Positions 37,782 to 46,900 of a DNA stretch of 64,000 bases are shown here, one piece after another; the first letter of the stretch is position 1, and the number at the start of each line of letters is the position of its first letter. The notes beneath the pieces were generated by a model, which was given only the letters and a program-made list of their open reading frames with translations, did no database searches and was not told the DNA's origin. The position numbers and the translations under genes were made by a program. The DNA comes from Xanthomonas sp. CFBP 8443 (lineage in GTDB: Bacteria > Pseudomonadota > Gammaproteobacteria > Xanthomonadales > Xanthomonadaceae), in contig NZ_CP102592.1 of the NCBI RefSeq assembly GCF_025666195.1, forward strand, positions 1,364,001-1,428,000, read 5' to 3'.

Positions 37782-38819
37782 ATGGCGCGCCTTTCCATGC
37801 CCGCCGCGCAGGACCGCACGCCGCCCATGCCCAGTTCTTCCTCCGCCCACGACGCGGCCCCGCCGCGGATCGCGGTGCTGGTTCCCTGCCACAACGAAGC
37901 GGCCACGATCGGCCGGGTGGTCGCCGACTTCGCCGCCCAGTTGCCGGCGGCGAGCATCCACGTGTTCGACAACAACTCCAGCGACGCCACCATCGAGCGC
38001 GCCCGCGCGGCCGGGGCGCAGGTGCGGCAGGTCGCGCTGCAGGGCAAGGGCAATGTGGTGCGGCGCCTGTTCGCCGACGTCGAGGCCGACGTGTACGTGC
38101 TGGTCGACGGCGATGCGACCTACGACGCGGCGATGGCGCCGGCGCTGATCGCGCGCCTGCTGCGCGACGGGCTGGACATGGTGGTCGGCGCGCGGCGCAG
38201 CGACGAGGCCGCCGCCTATCGCGCCGGACACCGCTTCGGCAACGTGCTGTTGACCCGCTGCGTGGGCTTCCTGTTCGGGCGCAGCTTCGACGACATGCTG
38301 TCCGGCTACCGGGTGTTCTCGCGCCGCTACGTGAAGTCGTTTCCCGCGCATGCGGCCGGCTTCGAGACCGAGACCGAACTGGCGGTGCATGCGCTGCAGT
38401 TGCGCATGCCGGTGGCGGAGGTGGACACCGCCTACGGCGCGCGGCCGCAGGGTTCGCAAAGCAAGTTGCGCACCTGGCACGACGGCACCCGCATCCTGCT
38501 GACCATCCTGCGCCTGTTCAAGGCCGAACGGCCGTTGCTGTTCTTCTCGCTGGGCTTCGGCGCCTGCGTGCTGCTGGCGCTGGGCCTTGCGGTGCCGCTG
38601 GTGCTCACCTACCTGCACACCGGCCTGGTGCCGCGCTTCCCGACCGCGATCCTGTGCTCGGCGCTGGTGCTGCTCGGCGTCCTGCTGCTGGCCTGCGGGC
38701 TGATCCTGGACACGGTCACGCGCGGCCGGGTCGAGGCTAAGCGCCTGGCCTATCTGGCGATCCCGGCGTTGCCGTTGCCGTCGGCGCACGCCGCGGCGCC
38801 GCTTGCCGACAACGCATGA
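37782..38819 (+). CDS. Family 2 glycosyltransferase, DPM1/polyprenyl-phosphate type
   Basis: 345 residues. GT-A domain: VLVPCHNEAATIGRVVADFA near 31-50, FDNNSSDATIERA, the DXD-type VDGDATYDAAMAP, and MVVGARRSDEAAAYRAGH. Two C-terminal transmembrane segments (ACVLLALGLAVPLVLTYL and CSALVLLGVLLLACGLIL). The pattern fits enzymes that load a sugar onto a polyprenyl phosphate, so it would supply the donor for the GT39-like neighbour. Start at 37782, 6 bp after the previous stop; 37797 or 37827 are alternatives. Its stop overlaps the next start (ATGA). Confidence 0.82.
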   Translation: MARLSMPAAQDRTPPMPSSSSAHDAAPPRIAVLVPCHNEAATIGRVVADFAAQLPAASIHVFDNNSSDATIERARAAGAQVRQVALQGKGNVVRRLFADVEADVYVLVDGDATYDAAMAPALIARLLRDGLDMVVGARRSDEAAAYRAGHRFGNVLLTRCVGFLFGRSFDDMLSGYRVFSRRYVKSFPAHAAGFETETELAVHALQLRMPVAEVDTAYGARPQGSQSKLRTWHDGTRILLTILRLFKAERPLLFFSLGFGACVLLALGLAVPLVLTYLHTGLVPRFPTAILCSALVLLGVLLLACGLILDTVTRGRVEAKRLAYLAIPALPLPSAHAAAPLADNA

Positions 38820-40678
38820 GCGCGGCCATCGCCACGCCGCGGCGCCCGAACCGCCGCCAGCGCCTGCTGCGCGCGCTGGATCGCCGCTTCGCCTTCCACC
38901 GCCGTGGCAACGTGATCGCCGCCGGCATCGCGGTCGCGCTGCTCGGCGGCCTGCTGTCGCTGCTGCTGGGCCAGGACGCCAACTGGGACCTGCGCAACTA
39001 CCATCTGTACAACGGCTATGCCGCGCTGCACGGCCGCCTCGGCGTGGACCTGGCGCCGGCGCAGCTGCAGAGCTACTTCAATCCGCTGCTGGACGTGCTG
39101 CACTACGCGTTGCTGACCGGCCTGCCCGCACCGCTGGCCGGGTTCGCGATGGGCGCGCTGCACGCGCTGGCGTTCCTGCTGCTGGCCGGCATCGTCTGGC
39201 AGGTGCTGGATCCGCGCCTGGACCGCGCGCGGCTGGCGCCGTGGCTGGCCCTGGCCGGCATGTGCAGCGCCGCCTTCCTGTCCGAATTCGCTGGCACCAT
39301 GGCCGACAACACCAGTGCGCTGCCGGTGCTGGGCGCACTGCTGGCGGCACTGCACGCGCAGCGCCGGCAGCAGGCGGCCGGACAGGGCGTGGCGATCGCG
39401 TGGTGGGCGCTGGCCGGTGCGCTGCTGGGCCTGGCGCTGGCCTGCAAGCTGACCAATGCGCTGTTCGCGCTGGCGTTGGGGATTGCAGCGCTGGTCGCTG
39501 GCGGTCGCGCGCGGCAGCGCCTGGGCGGGGCCGCGGTGCTGACCGTGGTCGCCATGGCCAGCTTCGCGGTGCTGGCCGGGCCATGGCTGCTGAGCGTGTG
39601 GAAGACCTTCGGCAATCCGCTGTTCCCGCAATTCAACAGCCATTTCCTGGCGCCGCTGGCGCAGCCGGTCGCGCTCAGCGATACACGCTGGCTGCCGAAG
39701 GGCTGGCTGCAGTGGCTGAGCTGGCCGCTGCTGTTCTCGGCCGAGCCGAACCGGGTCAGCGAAGTCGCCCTGCGGCAGATCGTGTGGCCGCTGCTGTACC
39801 TGCTCGGCCTGGCCGCGCTGCTGCTGTTCGCGCTGCGCCGGCCGCGTCGGGCCGTGGTCGATGGCGCGGCCGCCAGCGACGTGGTCGCGCCGGCGTGGCG
39901 CGCGCTGCTGGTGTTCGTCGTGGTCGCGTTCCTGGCCTGGCAGTCGGTGTTCAGCATCCAGCGCTACCTGGTGGTGCCGGAGTTGCTGGCGCCGCTGGTG
40001 CTGTGGGTCGGGCTGCGGCGGGTGCTGCCGTCACGCATCGCGGCGCCGGCGGCGCGCTGGACGCTGATCGCCTGCGCGCTGGTCGCGCTGCAGGGCTGCG
40101 GCGACTGGGGCCACGAGCGCTGGGCGCGCGCCGCGTTCCGGGTGCAGGCGCCGCCCCTGCCGCAGCCGGCGCGCAGCCTGGTGCTGCTGGTCGGCGACGC
40201 ACCGCAGTCATGGCGCATCCCGTTCCTGCCGGCGCAGGCGGCGTATGCGTCGGTGGCGTCCAATTTCCCCGAGTCGCCGGCCTATGCCGAGCGCGTGCAG
40301 GCATTGCTGGCCGAACGCGGCCAGGCCTATGCGCTGCTGCCGGCGACGGTGGACCGCAATGCCGAACGCTTGCTGCGGCTCAATGCGCTGGCCGCGCGCC
40401 TGGGCCTGGACCAGGGGCCGGACTGCCGGCTGATGCGGCGGCTGGCGCGCAAGCCGGTACGCGCGGCGCTGGTCGAGCGCGCTGGTCGCTGCCGGTGGGC
40501 CATGCTGCCGGAACGGGCCATCGACATCGCCGCCGGCGACCGCCAGGCGCTGGCGCTGGCCGACCAGCAGTTGGCGCGCTACGGCCTGGCGCTGCAGCCG
40601 GGGACCTGCGCGGTGTACGCGTCGTGGGTCGGGCAGGCGCGCTTCCCGTACCAGTGGTGCCGGGTCGGCCGGCGCTGA
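38816..40678 (+). CDS. Polytopic membrane protein, GT-C glycosyltransferase-like
   Basis: 620 residues with about nine transmembrane segments, from VIAAGIAVALLGGLLSLLLG (33-52) to TLIACALVALQ near 420, then a soluble C-terminal region. No clear catalytic motif that I recognise, but the segment DANWDLRNYHLYNGYAAL near 54-71 lies in the first extracytoplasmic loop, where GT-C enzymes place acidic residues. It overlaps the GT2 gene and so probably belongs to the same pathway, likely glycan assembly at the inner membrane. The substrate is unknown. Confidence 0.6.
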   Translation: MSAAIATPRRPNRRQRLLRALDRRFAFHRRGNVIAAGIAVALLGGLLSLLLGQDANWDLRNYHLYNGYAALHGRLGVDLAPAQLQSYFNPLLDVLHYALLTGLPAPLAGFAMGALHALAFLLLAGIVWQVLDPRLDRARLAPWLALAGMCSAAFLSEFAGTMADNTSALPVLGALLAALHAQRRQQAAGQGVAIAWWALAGALLGLALACKLTNALFALALGIAALVAGGRARQRLGGAAVLTVVAMASFAVLAGPWLLSVWKTFGNPLFPQFNSHFLAPLAQPVALSDTRWLPKGWLQWLSWPLLFSAEPNRVSEVALRQIVWPLLYLLGLAALLLFALRRPRRAVVDGAAASDVVAPAWRALLVFVVVAFLAWQSVFSIQRYLVVPELLAPLVLWVGLRRVLPSRIAAPAARWTLIACALVALQGCGDWGHERWARAAFRVQAPPLPQPARSLVLLVGDAPQSWRIPFLPAQAAYASVASNFPESPAYAERVQALLAERGQAYALLPATVDRNAERLLRLNALAARLGLDQGPDCRLMRRLARKPVRAALVERAGRCRWAMLPERAIDIAAGDRQALALADQQLARYGLALQPGTCAVYASWVGQARFPYQWCRVGRR

Positions 40679-40693
40679 CCGGCGCTGACCGGC

Positions 40694-41266
40694 TCAGGGC
40701 AGCACGTAGCCGGCTTCGCGCAGCAGCCCGGCCAGCGCGATCAGCGGCAGCCCGACCAGCGCGGTCGGGTCCTGGCTGTGGATCGCGCTGAACAGGCTGA
40801 TGCCCAGGCCTTCGCACTTGAAGCTGCCGGCGCAGTCCAGCGGCTGCTCGGCGGCGACGTAGCGGGCGATCTCCTCGGCCTGCAGGTCGCGGAAGCACAC
40901 CTCGGTCAGGTCGCAGGCGCGCAGTGCGCGCTCGCCGCGCAGCAGGCACACCGCGGTGTGGAAGCGCACGCTGCGCCCGGACATCGCCGCCAACTGCGCG
41001 TGCGCGGCGGCGGCATGGCCGGGCTTGCCCAGCGGCTGGCCGTCGAGTTCGGCGACCTGATCCGAGCCGATTACCCAGGCCTCCGGCGCGCCGGCCGCGA
41101 CCGCCGCGGCCTTGGCCAGGGCCAGGCGCTGCGCCAGCGCCAGCGGCGCTTCGCCGGGCAGCGGGGTTTCCTCGACCTGCGGGCGGACGCTGTCGAAGGG
41201 CAGGCGCAGGCGCTGCAGCAGCTCGCGGCGATAGACGGAGGTGGAGGCCAGGATCAGGCGCGGCAT
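40694..41266 (-). CDS. maf: Maf-like nucleotide pyrophosphatase (YceF type)
   Basis: 190 residues. Maf fold: LILASTSVYRRELLQRLRLPF at the N-terminus, EAWVIGSDQVAELDG with the conserved SDQ, GKPG, and SFKCEGLGISLFSAIHSQDPTALVGLPL near the C-terminus. E. coli YceF hydrolyses 7-methyl-GTP; its SDQ in place of STVV and its location before yceD-rpmF match this gene, so m7GTP pyrophosphatase is likely. Start from MPRLILAST at 41266; the upstream ATG at 41332 has no support. It is divergent from yceD, with 158 bp between. Confidence 0.85.
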   Translation of the reverse strand: MPRLILASTSVYRRELLQRLRLPFDSVRPQVEETPLPGEAPLALAQRLALAKAAAVAAGAPEAWVIGSDQVAELDGQPLGKPGHAAAAHAQLAAMSGRSVRFHTAVCLLRGERALRACDLTEVCFRDLQAEEIARYVAAEQPLDCAGSFKCEGLGISLFSAIHSQDPTALVGLPLIALAGLLREAGYVLP

Positions 41267-41424
41267 CGGCGGTCGGGCAGGGCGGCGGGGTGCCGGGGCC
41301 GGCAGTCTGCGGCGGCATGCCCAGCCGGGCAAGCGGGCCGCCGGGCGGTCAGAATGACGAGCGTGGCAGGCCAGCAGCGACAGGTTTGACAGCGCCCCCG
41401 CCAGTCCTTAACATTCTGCGGCTT

Positions 41425-41934
41425 ATGTCCGCGAACGTGCCCGAACTGTTGGATGCCTGGCGGATGGTCGCAGCGCGCAGGGTCTTCGAAGACCGCCTGC
41501 CGCTCTCGGCGATGACCCGTCTGCAAGGCAGCCTGGCCGATACCGAAGGCGAATGCCGCTACACGCTGGAATTCGGCCGCGACGCTGTACTGCAAGTGTC
41601 CTACGTCGAACTGACGCTCGAAACCGCGCTGCCGCTGATCTGTCAGCGCAGCCTGCAGCGCTTCCTGCTGCCGGTGTCGAGCGTGCAGCGGCTGGGACTG
41701 ATCCGCAGCGAGGCCGAGGAGGCCGCGCTGCCGCCGGATTACGAGGCCTTGCTGGTGCCGGACGACGGCATGCTGCGGCCCGCCGATCTGGTCGAGGACG
41801 AGTTGGTGCTGGCGGTCCCGTTGGTGCCGGTGGCGCCCGGAAGCGAGGCGGTCGAACAGGACTGGCCGGCGACCGAGGAAGAGGTGAGCAAGGCCAACCC
41901 GTTCGCGGCGTTGGCGGCGCTGAAGAAACAGTAG
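41425..41934 (+). CDS. yceD: YceD (DUF177) 23S rRNA accumulation-type protein
   Basis: 169 residues. DUF177 family with LICQRSLQRFLLPV, an acidic middle (LVPDDGMLRPADLVEDELVLAVPLVP) and the C-terminal NPFAALAALKK, which is the family ending. Involved in ribosome production and always beside rpmF. It lacks the Cys pair of some family members except Cys46 and Cys72. The start at 41425 reads MSANVPELLDAW. Confidence 0.88.
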   Translation: MSANVPELLDAWRMVAARRVFEDRLPLSAMTRLQGSLADTEGECRYTLEFGRDAVLQVSYVELTLETALPLICQRSLQRFLLPVSSVQRLGLIRSEAEEAALPPDYEALLVPDDGMLRPADLVEDELVLAVPLVPVAPGSEAVEQDWPATEEEVSKANPFAALAALKKQ

Positions 41935-42036
41935 CGGTCGGCCCGCCGGCCCGCTGCCTGAGGTTGTTGCCGGACGCGCGCGTCCTGCGCGACGTAATGA
42001 CGACAGATGTAAACGAACCGAGTTTGGAGCAATCCC

Positions 42037-42231
42037 ATGGCTGTGCAGAAATCCCGTGTCACCCCGTCCCGCCGCGGCCAGCGCCGTTCGCACGACGCCC
42101 TCAGCGCCAAGCAGCTGTCGACCGATCCGACCAGCGGCGAGATCCACCTGCGCCATCACATCACCGCCGACGGCTACTACCGCGGCAAGAAGGTGATCGT
42201 GACCAAGACCTCGCAGGTCGAAGAAGATTGA
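42037..42231 (+). CDS. rpmF: 50S ribosomal protein L32
   Basis: 64 residues. Starts [20 protein letters not shown] with the usual basic N-terminus, and contains [27 protein letters not shown]. It has no zinc-binding Cys, so it is the zinc-independent type. Preceded by GGAG. The next gene is fabH; the expected plsX is not present between them. Confidence 0.97.
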   Translation: MAVQKSRVTPSRRGQRRSHDALSAKQLSTDPTSGEIHLRHHITADGYYRGKKVIVTKTSQVEED

Positions 42232-42279
42232 TCCGTGCCCGTCCATCGCACCGCGGCGGACGGAGTCACCCATCTTCAC

Positions 42280-42303
42280 AGGCCGCGCCACCGTGGGCGG
42301 CCT
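42280..42303 (+). other. Hairpin between rpmF and fabH
   Basis: AGGCCGC / GCGGCCT with a 10-nt loop and no T-run, 24 bp before the fabH start. It could attenuate transcription between a highly expressed ribosomal gene and fabH. Confidence 0.4.
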
Positions 42304-42327
42304 GCGTAACAGGCAACAGGAACCAGC

Positions 42328-43311
42328 ATGAGCAAGCGGATCTATTCCAGGATCGCGGGCACCGGCAGCTATTTGCCTGAAAAGGTGTTGACCAACGACG
42401 ATCTGTCGCACATGGTCGACACCAGCGACGAATGGATCCGTACCCGTACCGGCATCCGCGAGCGGCATATCGCCGCGCCGGGCCAGACGGCCGGCGACCT
42501 GGGCTACGAAGCCGCGCTGAAGGCGATCGAAGCGGCCGGCATCGATGTCGCCGCGCTGGACATGATCGTCGTCGGCACCACCACCCCGGACCTGATCTTC
42601 CCGTCCACCGCCTGCCTGATCCAGGCGCGGCTGGGCGCGGTCGGTTGCGCCGCGCTGGACGTCAACGCCGCCTGCTCGGGCTTCGTCTACGCGCTCAGCG
42701 TGGCCGACAAGTTCATCCGCTGCGGTGACGCCAAGACCGTGCTGGTGATCGGCACCGAGACCCTCAGCCGCATCGTCGACTGGACCGAGCGCACCACCTG
42801 CGTGCTGTTCGGCGACGGCGCCGGCGCGGTGGTCCTGCGCGCCGACGAGGACACCGGCATCCTCAGCACCCATCTGCATGCCGACGGCAGCAAGAAGGAA
42901 CTGCTGTGGAATCCGGTCGGCATCTCCACCGGACTCGGCGACGGGACCGGCGATGCGTCGGCCGGCGGCATCCAGATGAAGGGCAGCGAGGTGTTCAAGT
43001 ACGCGGTCAAGGCGCTGGACGCGGTGGTCGACGAGACCCTCGACGCCAACGGCCTGAACAAGGGCGACCTGGACTGGCTGATCCCGCACCAGGCCAACCT
43101 GCGCATCATCGAAGCCACCGCCAAGCGGCTGGAGCTGTCGATGGAGCAGGTGGTGGTGACGGTGGACATCCATGGCAACACCTCGTCCGCCTCGGTGCCG
43201 ATGGCGCTGGACGTGGCGGTGCGCTCCGGCCGCGTGCAGCGCGGCCAGCTGCTGCTGCTGGAAGCCTTCGGCGGCGGCTTCACCTGGGGCTCGGCGCTGC
43301 TGCGCTACTGA
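42328..43311 (+). CDS. fabH: Beta-ketoacyl-ACP synthase III
   Basis: 327 residues. Condenses acetyl-CoA (or another acyl-CoA) with malonyl-ACP to start fatty acid synthesis. The catalytic triad is visible: Cys116 ([11 protein letters not shown]), His254 ([10 protein letters not shown]) and Asn284 ([11 protein letters not shown]). Acyl-CoA specificity, including branched primers typical of xanthomonads, is not evident from sequence. GGAA precedes the start. Confidence 0.97.
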   Translation: MSKRIYSRIAGTGSYLPEKVLTNDDLSHMVDTSDEWIRTRTGIRERHIAAPGQTAGDLGYEAALKAIEAAGIDVAALDMIVVGTTTPDLIFPSTACLIQARLGAVGCAALDVNAACSGFVYALSVADKFIRCGDAKTVLVIGTETLSRIVDWTERTTCVLFGDGAGAVVLRADEDTGILSTHLHADGSKKELLWNPVGISTGLGDGTGDASAGGIQMKGSEVFKYAVKALDAVVDETLDANGLNKGDLDWLIPHQANLRIIEATAKRLELSMEQVVVTVDIHGNTSSASVPMALDVAVRSGRVQRGQLLLLEAFGGGFTWGSALLRY

Positions 43312-43699
43312 GCCCCGGGTTGCGGCGGCACCTGGCCTGCGGGCCGCGTGCCGTGCGCTGCAGGCACACGCGGCGCGGCCGCTCGCTCCAGATCCGCAAT
43401 GCAGCGGCGATAGCGCCCCTCATTCACGTCGGCGGTGAACACGACTGAGTGGGCAGGGCGGCGCATCCGCGTCAGTGGCTGGCGAGCTGCGCCTGCCGCG
43501 GCGGCGCCAGCGTCCGCACCGGTCACTGCATCGCGAATCGGGTGCCGCCGACAACATGTCGCGGCGTGTCACCGGGAAGGGCATCGGCGATTCTCGATGC
43601 ACGAAGCGCTTCTGCGGATGTCGATTTCCGCTGCCGACGGTCGTCGTAGACAGAGCAGGCCAACGCGCCTGCGCTCCTGTCCTGTCCGAGGTGACGACG
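43312..43699. other. Gap between fabH and GST gene
   Basis: 388 bp, GC-rich. I found no gene, RNA or clear terminator. A minus-strand frame at 43305-43526 has no Shine-Dalgarno or recognisable product. Confidence 0.5.
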
Positions 43700-44359
43700 A
43701 TGCCACTGCAGCTCTACGCCCATCCGTTCTCGTCCTACTGCCAGAAGGTCCTGGTCGCGCTGTACGAGAACGGCACGCCGTTCGAGTACCGGTCGCTGTC
43801 GGCCGACGATCCGCAGCCGATGGCCGAACTGACCGCACGCTGGCCCTTCGGCCGCTTCCCGCTGCTGGTGGACGGCGAGCGGACGGTGGCCGAGGCCACG
43901 ATCATCGTCGAGCATCTGGCCTTGCACCATCCCGGACCCGTGCGCCTGCTGCCGTCCGATCCGCGCGCGGCGCTGGAGGTCCGTTTCATGGACCGCTTCT
44001 TCGACAACTACATCTCCACGCCGCAGCAGAGAGTCGTGTTCGATCGCCTGCGGGCCGAAGGCGAGCGCGATCCGCGCGGGGTCGCCGATGCCCGCGCCAC
44101 GCTCGAAAAGGCCTATGCCTGGCTGGAGACGGCGATGGCTGGCCGCACCTGGGCGGCGGGCGACGGGTTCAGCCTGGCCGATTGCGCCGCGGCGCCGTTC
44201 CTGTTCTATGCGGACTGGACGCATCCGATCGACCCCGCGTTCGCAAACGTCCTCGCCTACCGCAAGCGCCTGCTGGCACGGCCCTCGTTCGCCCGCGCAG
44301 TGGACGAAGCGCGGCCGTACCGGGCGCTCTTTCCGCTCGGCGCGCCCGACCGCGATTGA
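43700..44359 (+). CDS. Glutathione S-transferase
   Basis: 219 residues. N-terminal thioredoxin-like domain (MPLQLYAHPFSSYCQKVLVALYE; SSYCQ at 12-16 supplies a Ser/Cys at the glutathione site), then GRFPLLVDGERTVAEATIIVEHL with the conserved cis-Pro, and a helical C-terminal domain with WAAGDGFSLADCAAAPFLFYAD. The substrate is unknown. It lies between fabH and fabD, where other gammaproteobacteria have no such gene, and is flanked by 388 bp and 242 bp of spacer, so it looks inserted. Start set by MPLQLYAHP at 43700; upstream frame continues but lacks family similarity. Confidence 0.85.
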   Translation: MPLQLYAHPFSSYCQKVLVALYENGTPFEYRSLSADDPQPMAELTARWPFGRFPLLVDGERTVAEATIIVEHLALHHPGPVRLLPSDPRAALEVRFMDRFFDNYISTPQQRVVFDRLRAEGERDPRGVADARATLEKAYAWLETAMAGRTWAAGDGFSLADCAAAPFLFYADWTHPIDPAFANVLAYRKRLLARPSFARAVDEARPYRALFPLGAPDRD

Positions 44360-44601
44360 CTGGGTCCCGGCAGCGGGCCTGCGCGTCGATCCTGACCGGG
44401 GACGCCGCTACGGCGGCACGCTGGCCGGACACGCCGCAGCGCCGCCATGGCATCGCCGCTCGCCCTGTTCAGCCTCTTGACCGGGATCTGCCGCGCACGC
44501 GGCCATGGCGACAGACCGGTGGGCGCACATACGCCCGGGTACAGACGTACGGCCGGTTTCGCCCGTATCATCGCCGCTCGATTTTTGCAGGGCGGATCCG
44601 C

Positions 44602-45546
44602 GTGACCGATTCCACACTAGCCTTCGTTTTCCCCGGCCAGGGTTCGCAATCGCTGGGCATGCTGGCCGAACTGTCCGAGCTGCACCCGCAACTGCGCGAC
44701 AGCTTCGTCGAGGCCTCCGACGGCGCCGGCGTGGACCTGTGGGCGCTGACCCAGGGCGGCCCCGAGGAAATGCTCAACCGCACCGAATACACCCAGCCGG
44801 CGCTGCTGGCGGCGAGCGTGGCGCTGTGGCGGCTGTGGCTGGCCCAGGGCGGCGCGCGTCCGGCGATGCTGGCCGGACACAGCCTGGGCGAGTACAGCGC
44901 GCTGGTCGCGGCCGGTGCGCTGTCGCTGCACGACGGCGCGCACCTGGTGCGCCTGCGCGGCCAGCTGATGCAGGACGCGGCCCCGGCCGGGGTCGGCGCG
45001 ATGGCCGCGGTGATCGGCGCCGAGGACGCGCTGGTCGAGGAGGTCTGCGCGCAGGCCGCCGGCAGCCAGGTGGTGGTCCCGGCCAACTACAACTCCCCCG
45101 GCCAGGTGGTGATCGGCGGCGACGCCGCGGCGGTCGAGCGCGCGCTGGCGCTGCTGGCCGAGCGCGGCGTGCGCAAGACGGTGAAGCTGGCGGTCAGCGT
45201 GCCTTCGCATACGCCGCTGATGCGCGAGGCGGCCAACCGTCTGGCCGAGGCGATGCGCGGCCAGGCCTGGCACGCGCCGCAGCTGCCGGTGGTGCAGAAC
45301 GTCGACGCCCAGGTGCACGACGGCGTCGATGCGATCCGCCAGGCGCTGGTCGAGCAGCTGTACCTGCCGGTGCGCTGGACCGGCTGCGTGCAGGCGCTGG
45401 CCGCGCGCGGCGCCACCCGCGTGGCCGAATGCGGCCCCGGCAAGGTGCTGACCGGGCTGGTCAAGCGCATCGACAAGTCGCTGGACGGGCGCGCCCTGGC
45501 CACCCCGGCCGACTTCGCCACCGCGCTCGAGACCTGGGCCGCCTGA
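44602..45546 (+). CDS. fabD: Malonyl-CoA:ACP transacylase
   Basis: 314 residues. Loads malonate onto ACP. LAFVFPGQGSQSLGML at the N-terminus and the nucleophile Ser94 in AGHSLGEYSALVAAG; catalytic His in SVPSHTPLM. I chose the GTG at 44602 because it gives the family start (V/M)TDSTLAFVFPGQG and follows GGGCGGA; no ATG lies at that place. A -10-like TATCAT at 44566-44571 may give fabD its own promoter after the inserted GST gene. Confidence 0.95.
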   Translation: MTDSTLAFVFPGQGSQSLGMLAELSELHPQLRDSFVEASDGAGVDLWALTQGGPEEMLNRTEYTQPALLAASVALWRLWLAQGGARPAMLAGHSLGEYSALVAAGALSLHDGAHLVRLRGQLMQDAAPAGVGAMAAVIGAEDALVEEVCAQAAGSQVVVPANYNSPGQVVIGGDAAAVERALALLAERGVRKTVKLAVSVPSHTPLMREAANRLAEAMRGQAWHAPQLPVVQNVDAQVHDGVDAIRQALVEQLYLPVRWTGCVQALAARGATRVAECGPGKVLTGLVKRIDKSLDGRALATPADFATALETWAA

Positions 45547-45634
45547 TGCCGCTGCCGCACGCGTGCGGGCATGCCCGCGGCGGCCTTCTTTCCCCCGGCG
45601 CCTGGCGCGCCGTCCGTCCCCCAAGGAACAGCAG

Positions 45635-46378
45635 ATGAGCAAGCCATTGCAGGGCGAGATCGCCCTCGTCACCGGCGCCAGCCGCGGCATCGGCGCGGCC
45701 ATCGCCGACACGCTGGCCGCGCAGGGCGCCACCGTCGTCGGTACCGCGACCTCCGCCTCCGGCGCGCAGGCGATCGGCGAGCGGATGGCCGCCAACGGCG
45801 GCCACGGCCGCGCGCTGGACGTCACCGATCCGGCCGCGGTCGAGGCGCTGATCGAGGCGATCGGCAAGGAATTCGGCGCGGTCTCGATCCTGGTCAACAA
45901 CGCCGGCATCACCCGCGACAACCTGCTGATGCGGATGAAGGAAGAGGACTGGCAGGCGATCATCGACACCAACCTGACCAGCGTGTTCCGCACCTCCAAG
46001 GCGGTGCTGCGCGGCATGATGAAGGCGCGCAAGGGCCGCATCGTCAACATCGCCTCGGTGGTCGGGGTGACCGGCAATCCGGGCCAGGCCAACTACGCCG
46101 CGGCCAAGGCCGGGATCATCGCCTTCTCCAAGTCGATGGCCAAGGAAATCGGCTCGCGCGGCATCACCGTCAACGTGGTCGCGCCGGGCTTCATCGACAC
46201 CGACATGACCAAGGCCCTGCCCGAGGCGCAACGCACCGCGCTGCTGGACCAGATCGCGCTCGGCCAGCTCGGCCAGCCGGCCGACATCGCCAACGCGGTG
46301 GCGTTCCTGGTCGGTCCCGGGGCCGGCTACATCACCGGAGAGACTCTGCATGTGAACGGCGGAATGTACATGCCGTAA
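45635..46378 (+). CDS. fabG: 3-Oxoacyl-ACP reductase
   Basis: 247 residues. Short-chain dehydrogenase that reduces beta-ketoacyl-ACP with NADPH. Cofactor motif TGASRGIG at 13-20, NNAGITRDNLL, and catalytic Ser141, Tyr154 and Lys158 (NYAAAKAG). AAGGAA lies 6 bp before the ATG. Followed by acpP after a 153-bp gap. Confidence 0.97.
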   Translation: MSKPLQGEIALVTGASRGIGAAIADTLAAQGATVVGTATSASGAQAIGERMAANGGHGRALDVTDPAAVEALIEAIGKEFGAVSILVNNAGITRDNLLMRMKEEDWQAIIDTNLTSVFRTSKAVLRGMMKARKGRIVNIASVVGVTGNPGQANYAAAKAGIIAFSKSMAKEIGSRGITVNVVAPGFIDTDMTKALPEAQRTALLDQIALGQLGQPADIANAVAFLVGPGAGYITGETLHVNGGMYMP

Positions 46379-46531
46379 GCCTGCGGCGCAGGGAACGCGC
46401 CTAAGTGGCTGATCGACCGGCATTTGTGCAGCGATGCAAGGGCCGGGCGGTTTCCACTACACTATCCAACGCGGCCATCGCAGCCCGATGGCGTTTCGAA
46501 CCACCACTACTCCATCTGGAGCGATATCCCA

Positions 46532-46771
46532 ATGAGCACCATCGAAGAACGCGTCAAGAAAATCGTCGTCGAACAACTCGGCGTCAAGGAAGAAGAAGTC
46601 ACCAACAGCGCATCGTTCGTCGATGACCTCGGTGCCGACTCGCTGGACACCGTCGAGCTGGTGATGGCGCTGGAAGAAGAGTTCGAGTGCGAGATTCCGG
46701 ACGAAGAAGCCGAGAAGATCACCTCGGTGCAGCAGGCCATCGACTACGTCAAGGCGCACGTCAAGAGCTGA
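46532..46771 (+). CDS. acpP: Acyl carrier protein
   Basis: 79 residues, acidic. The 4'-phosphopantetheine attachment site is Ser37 in [17 protein letters not shown]. The N-terminus is [18 protein letters not shown]. Carries growing acyl chains. A terminator-like hairpin follows, before fabF, so acpP could be transcribed in excess of fabF. Confidence 0.98.
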   Translation: MSTIEERVKKIVVEQLGVKEEEVTNSASFVDDLGADSLDTVELVMALEEEFECEIPDEEAEKITSVQQAIDYVKAHVKS

Positions 46772-46831
46772 TGCTCCGTTCTCGATCGCGATCGGCGCCT
46801 GCGTGGGTCCGGTCCGCGTGACAATCCCATG

Positions 46832-46859
46832 GGGCCGCGCATGCGGCCCTGTGTTTTTA
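46832..46859 (+). terminator. Terminator between acpP and fabF
   Basis: A perfect 7-bp stem GGGCCGC-GCAT-GCGGCCC followed by TGTGTTTTT. Likely partial, since fabF follows 42 bp later. Confidence 0.65.
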
Positions 46860-46900
46860 CAGCGTCAACGCCGCGCGCATCGCGGCGAGGAGATTTCGCA

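Noticed and set aside
44476..44571. TTGACC (about 44476) with TATCAT as a fabD promoter pair
   Set aside because: The spacing of about 85 bp is far outside the 16-18 bp range; only the -10-like box is kept as a weak hint.
43435..44601. N-terminal extension of FabD reading through the GST gene
   Set aside because: The frame is antagonistic to the well-supported GST frame and ends the family similarity at the GTG 44602; length would be 703 residues versus ~310 expected.
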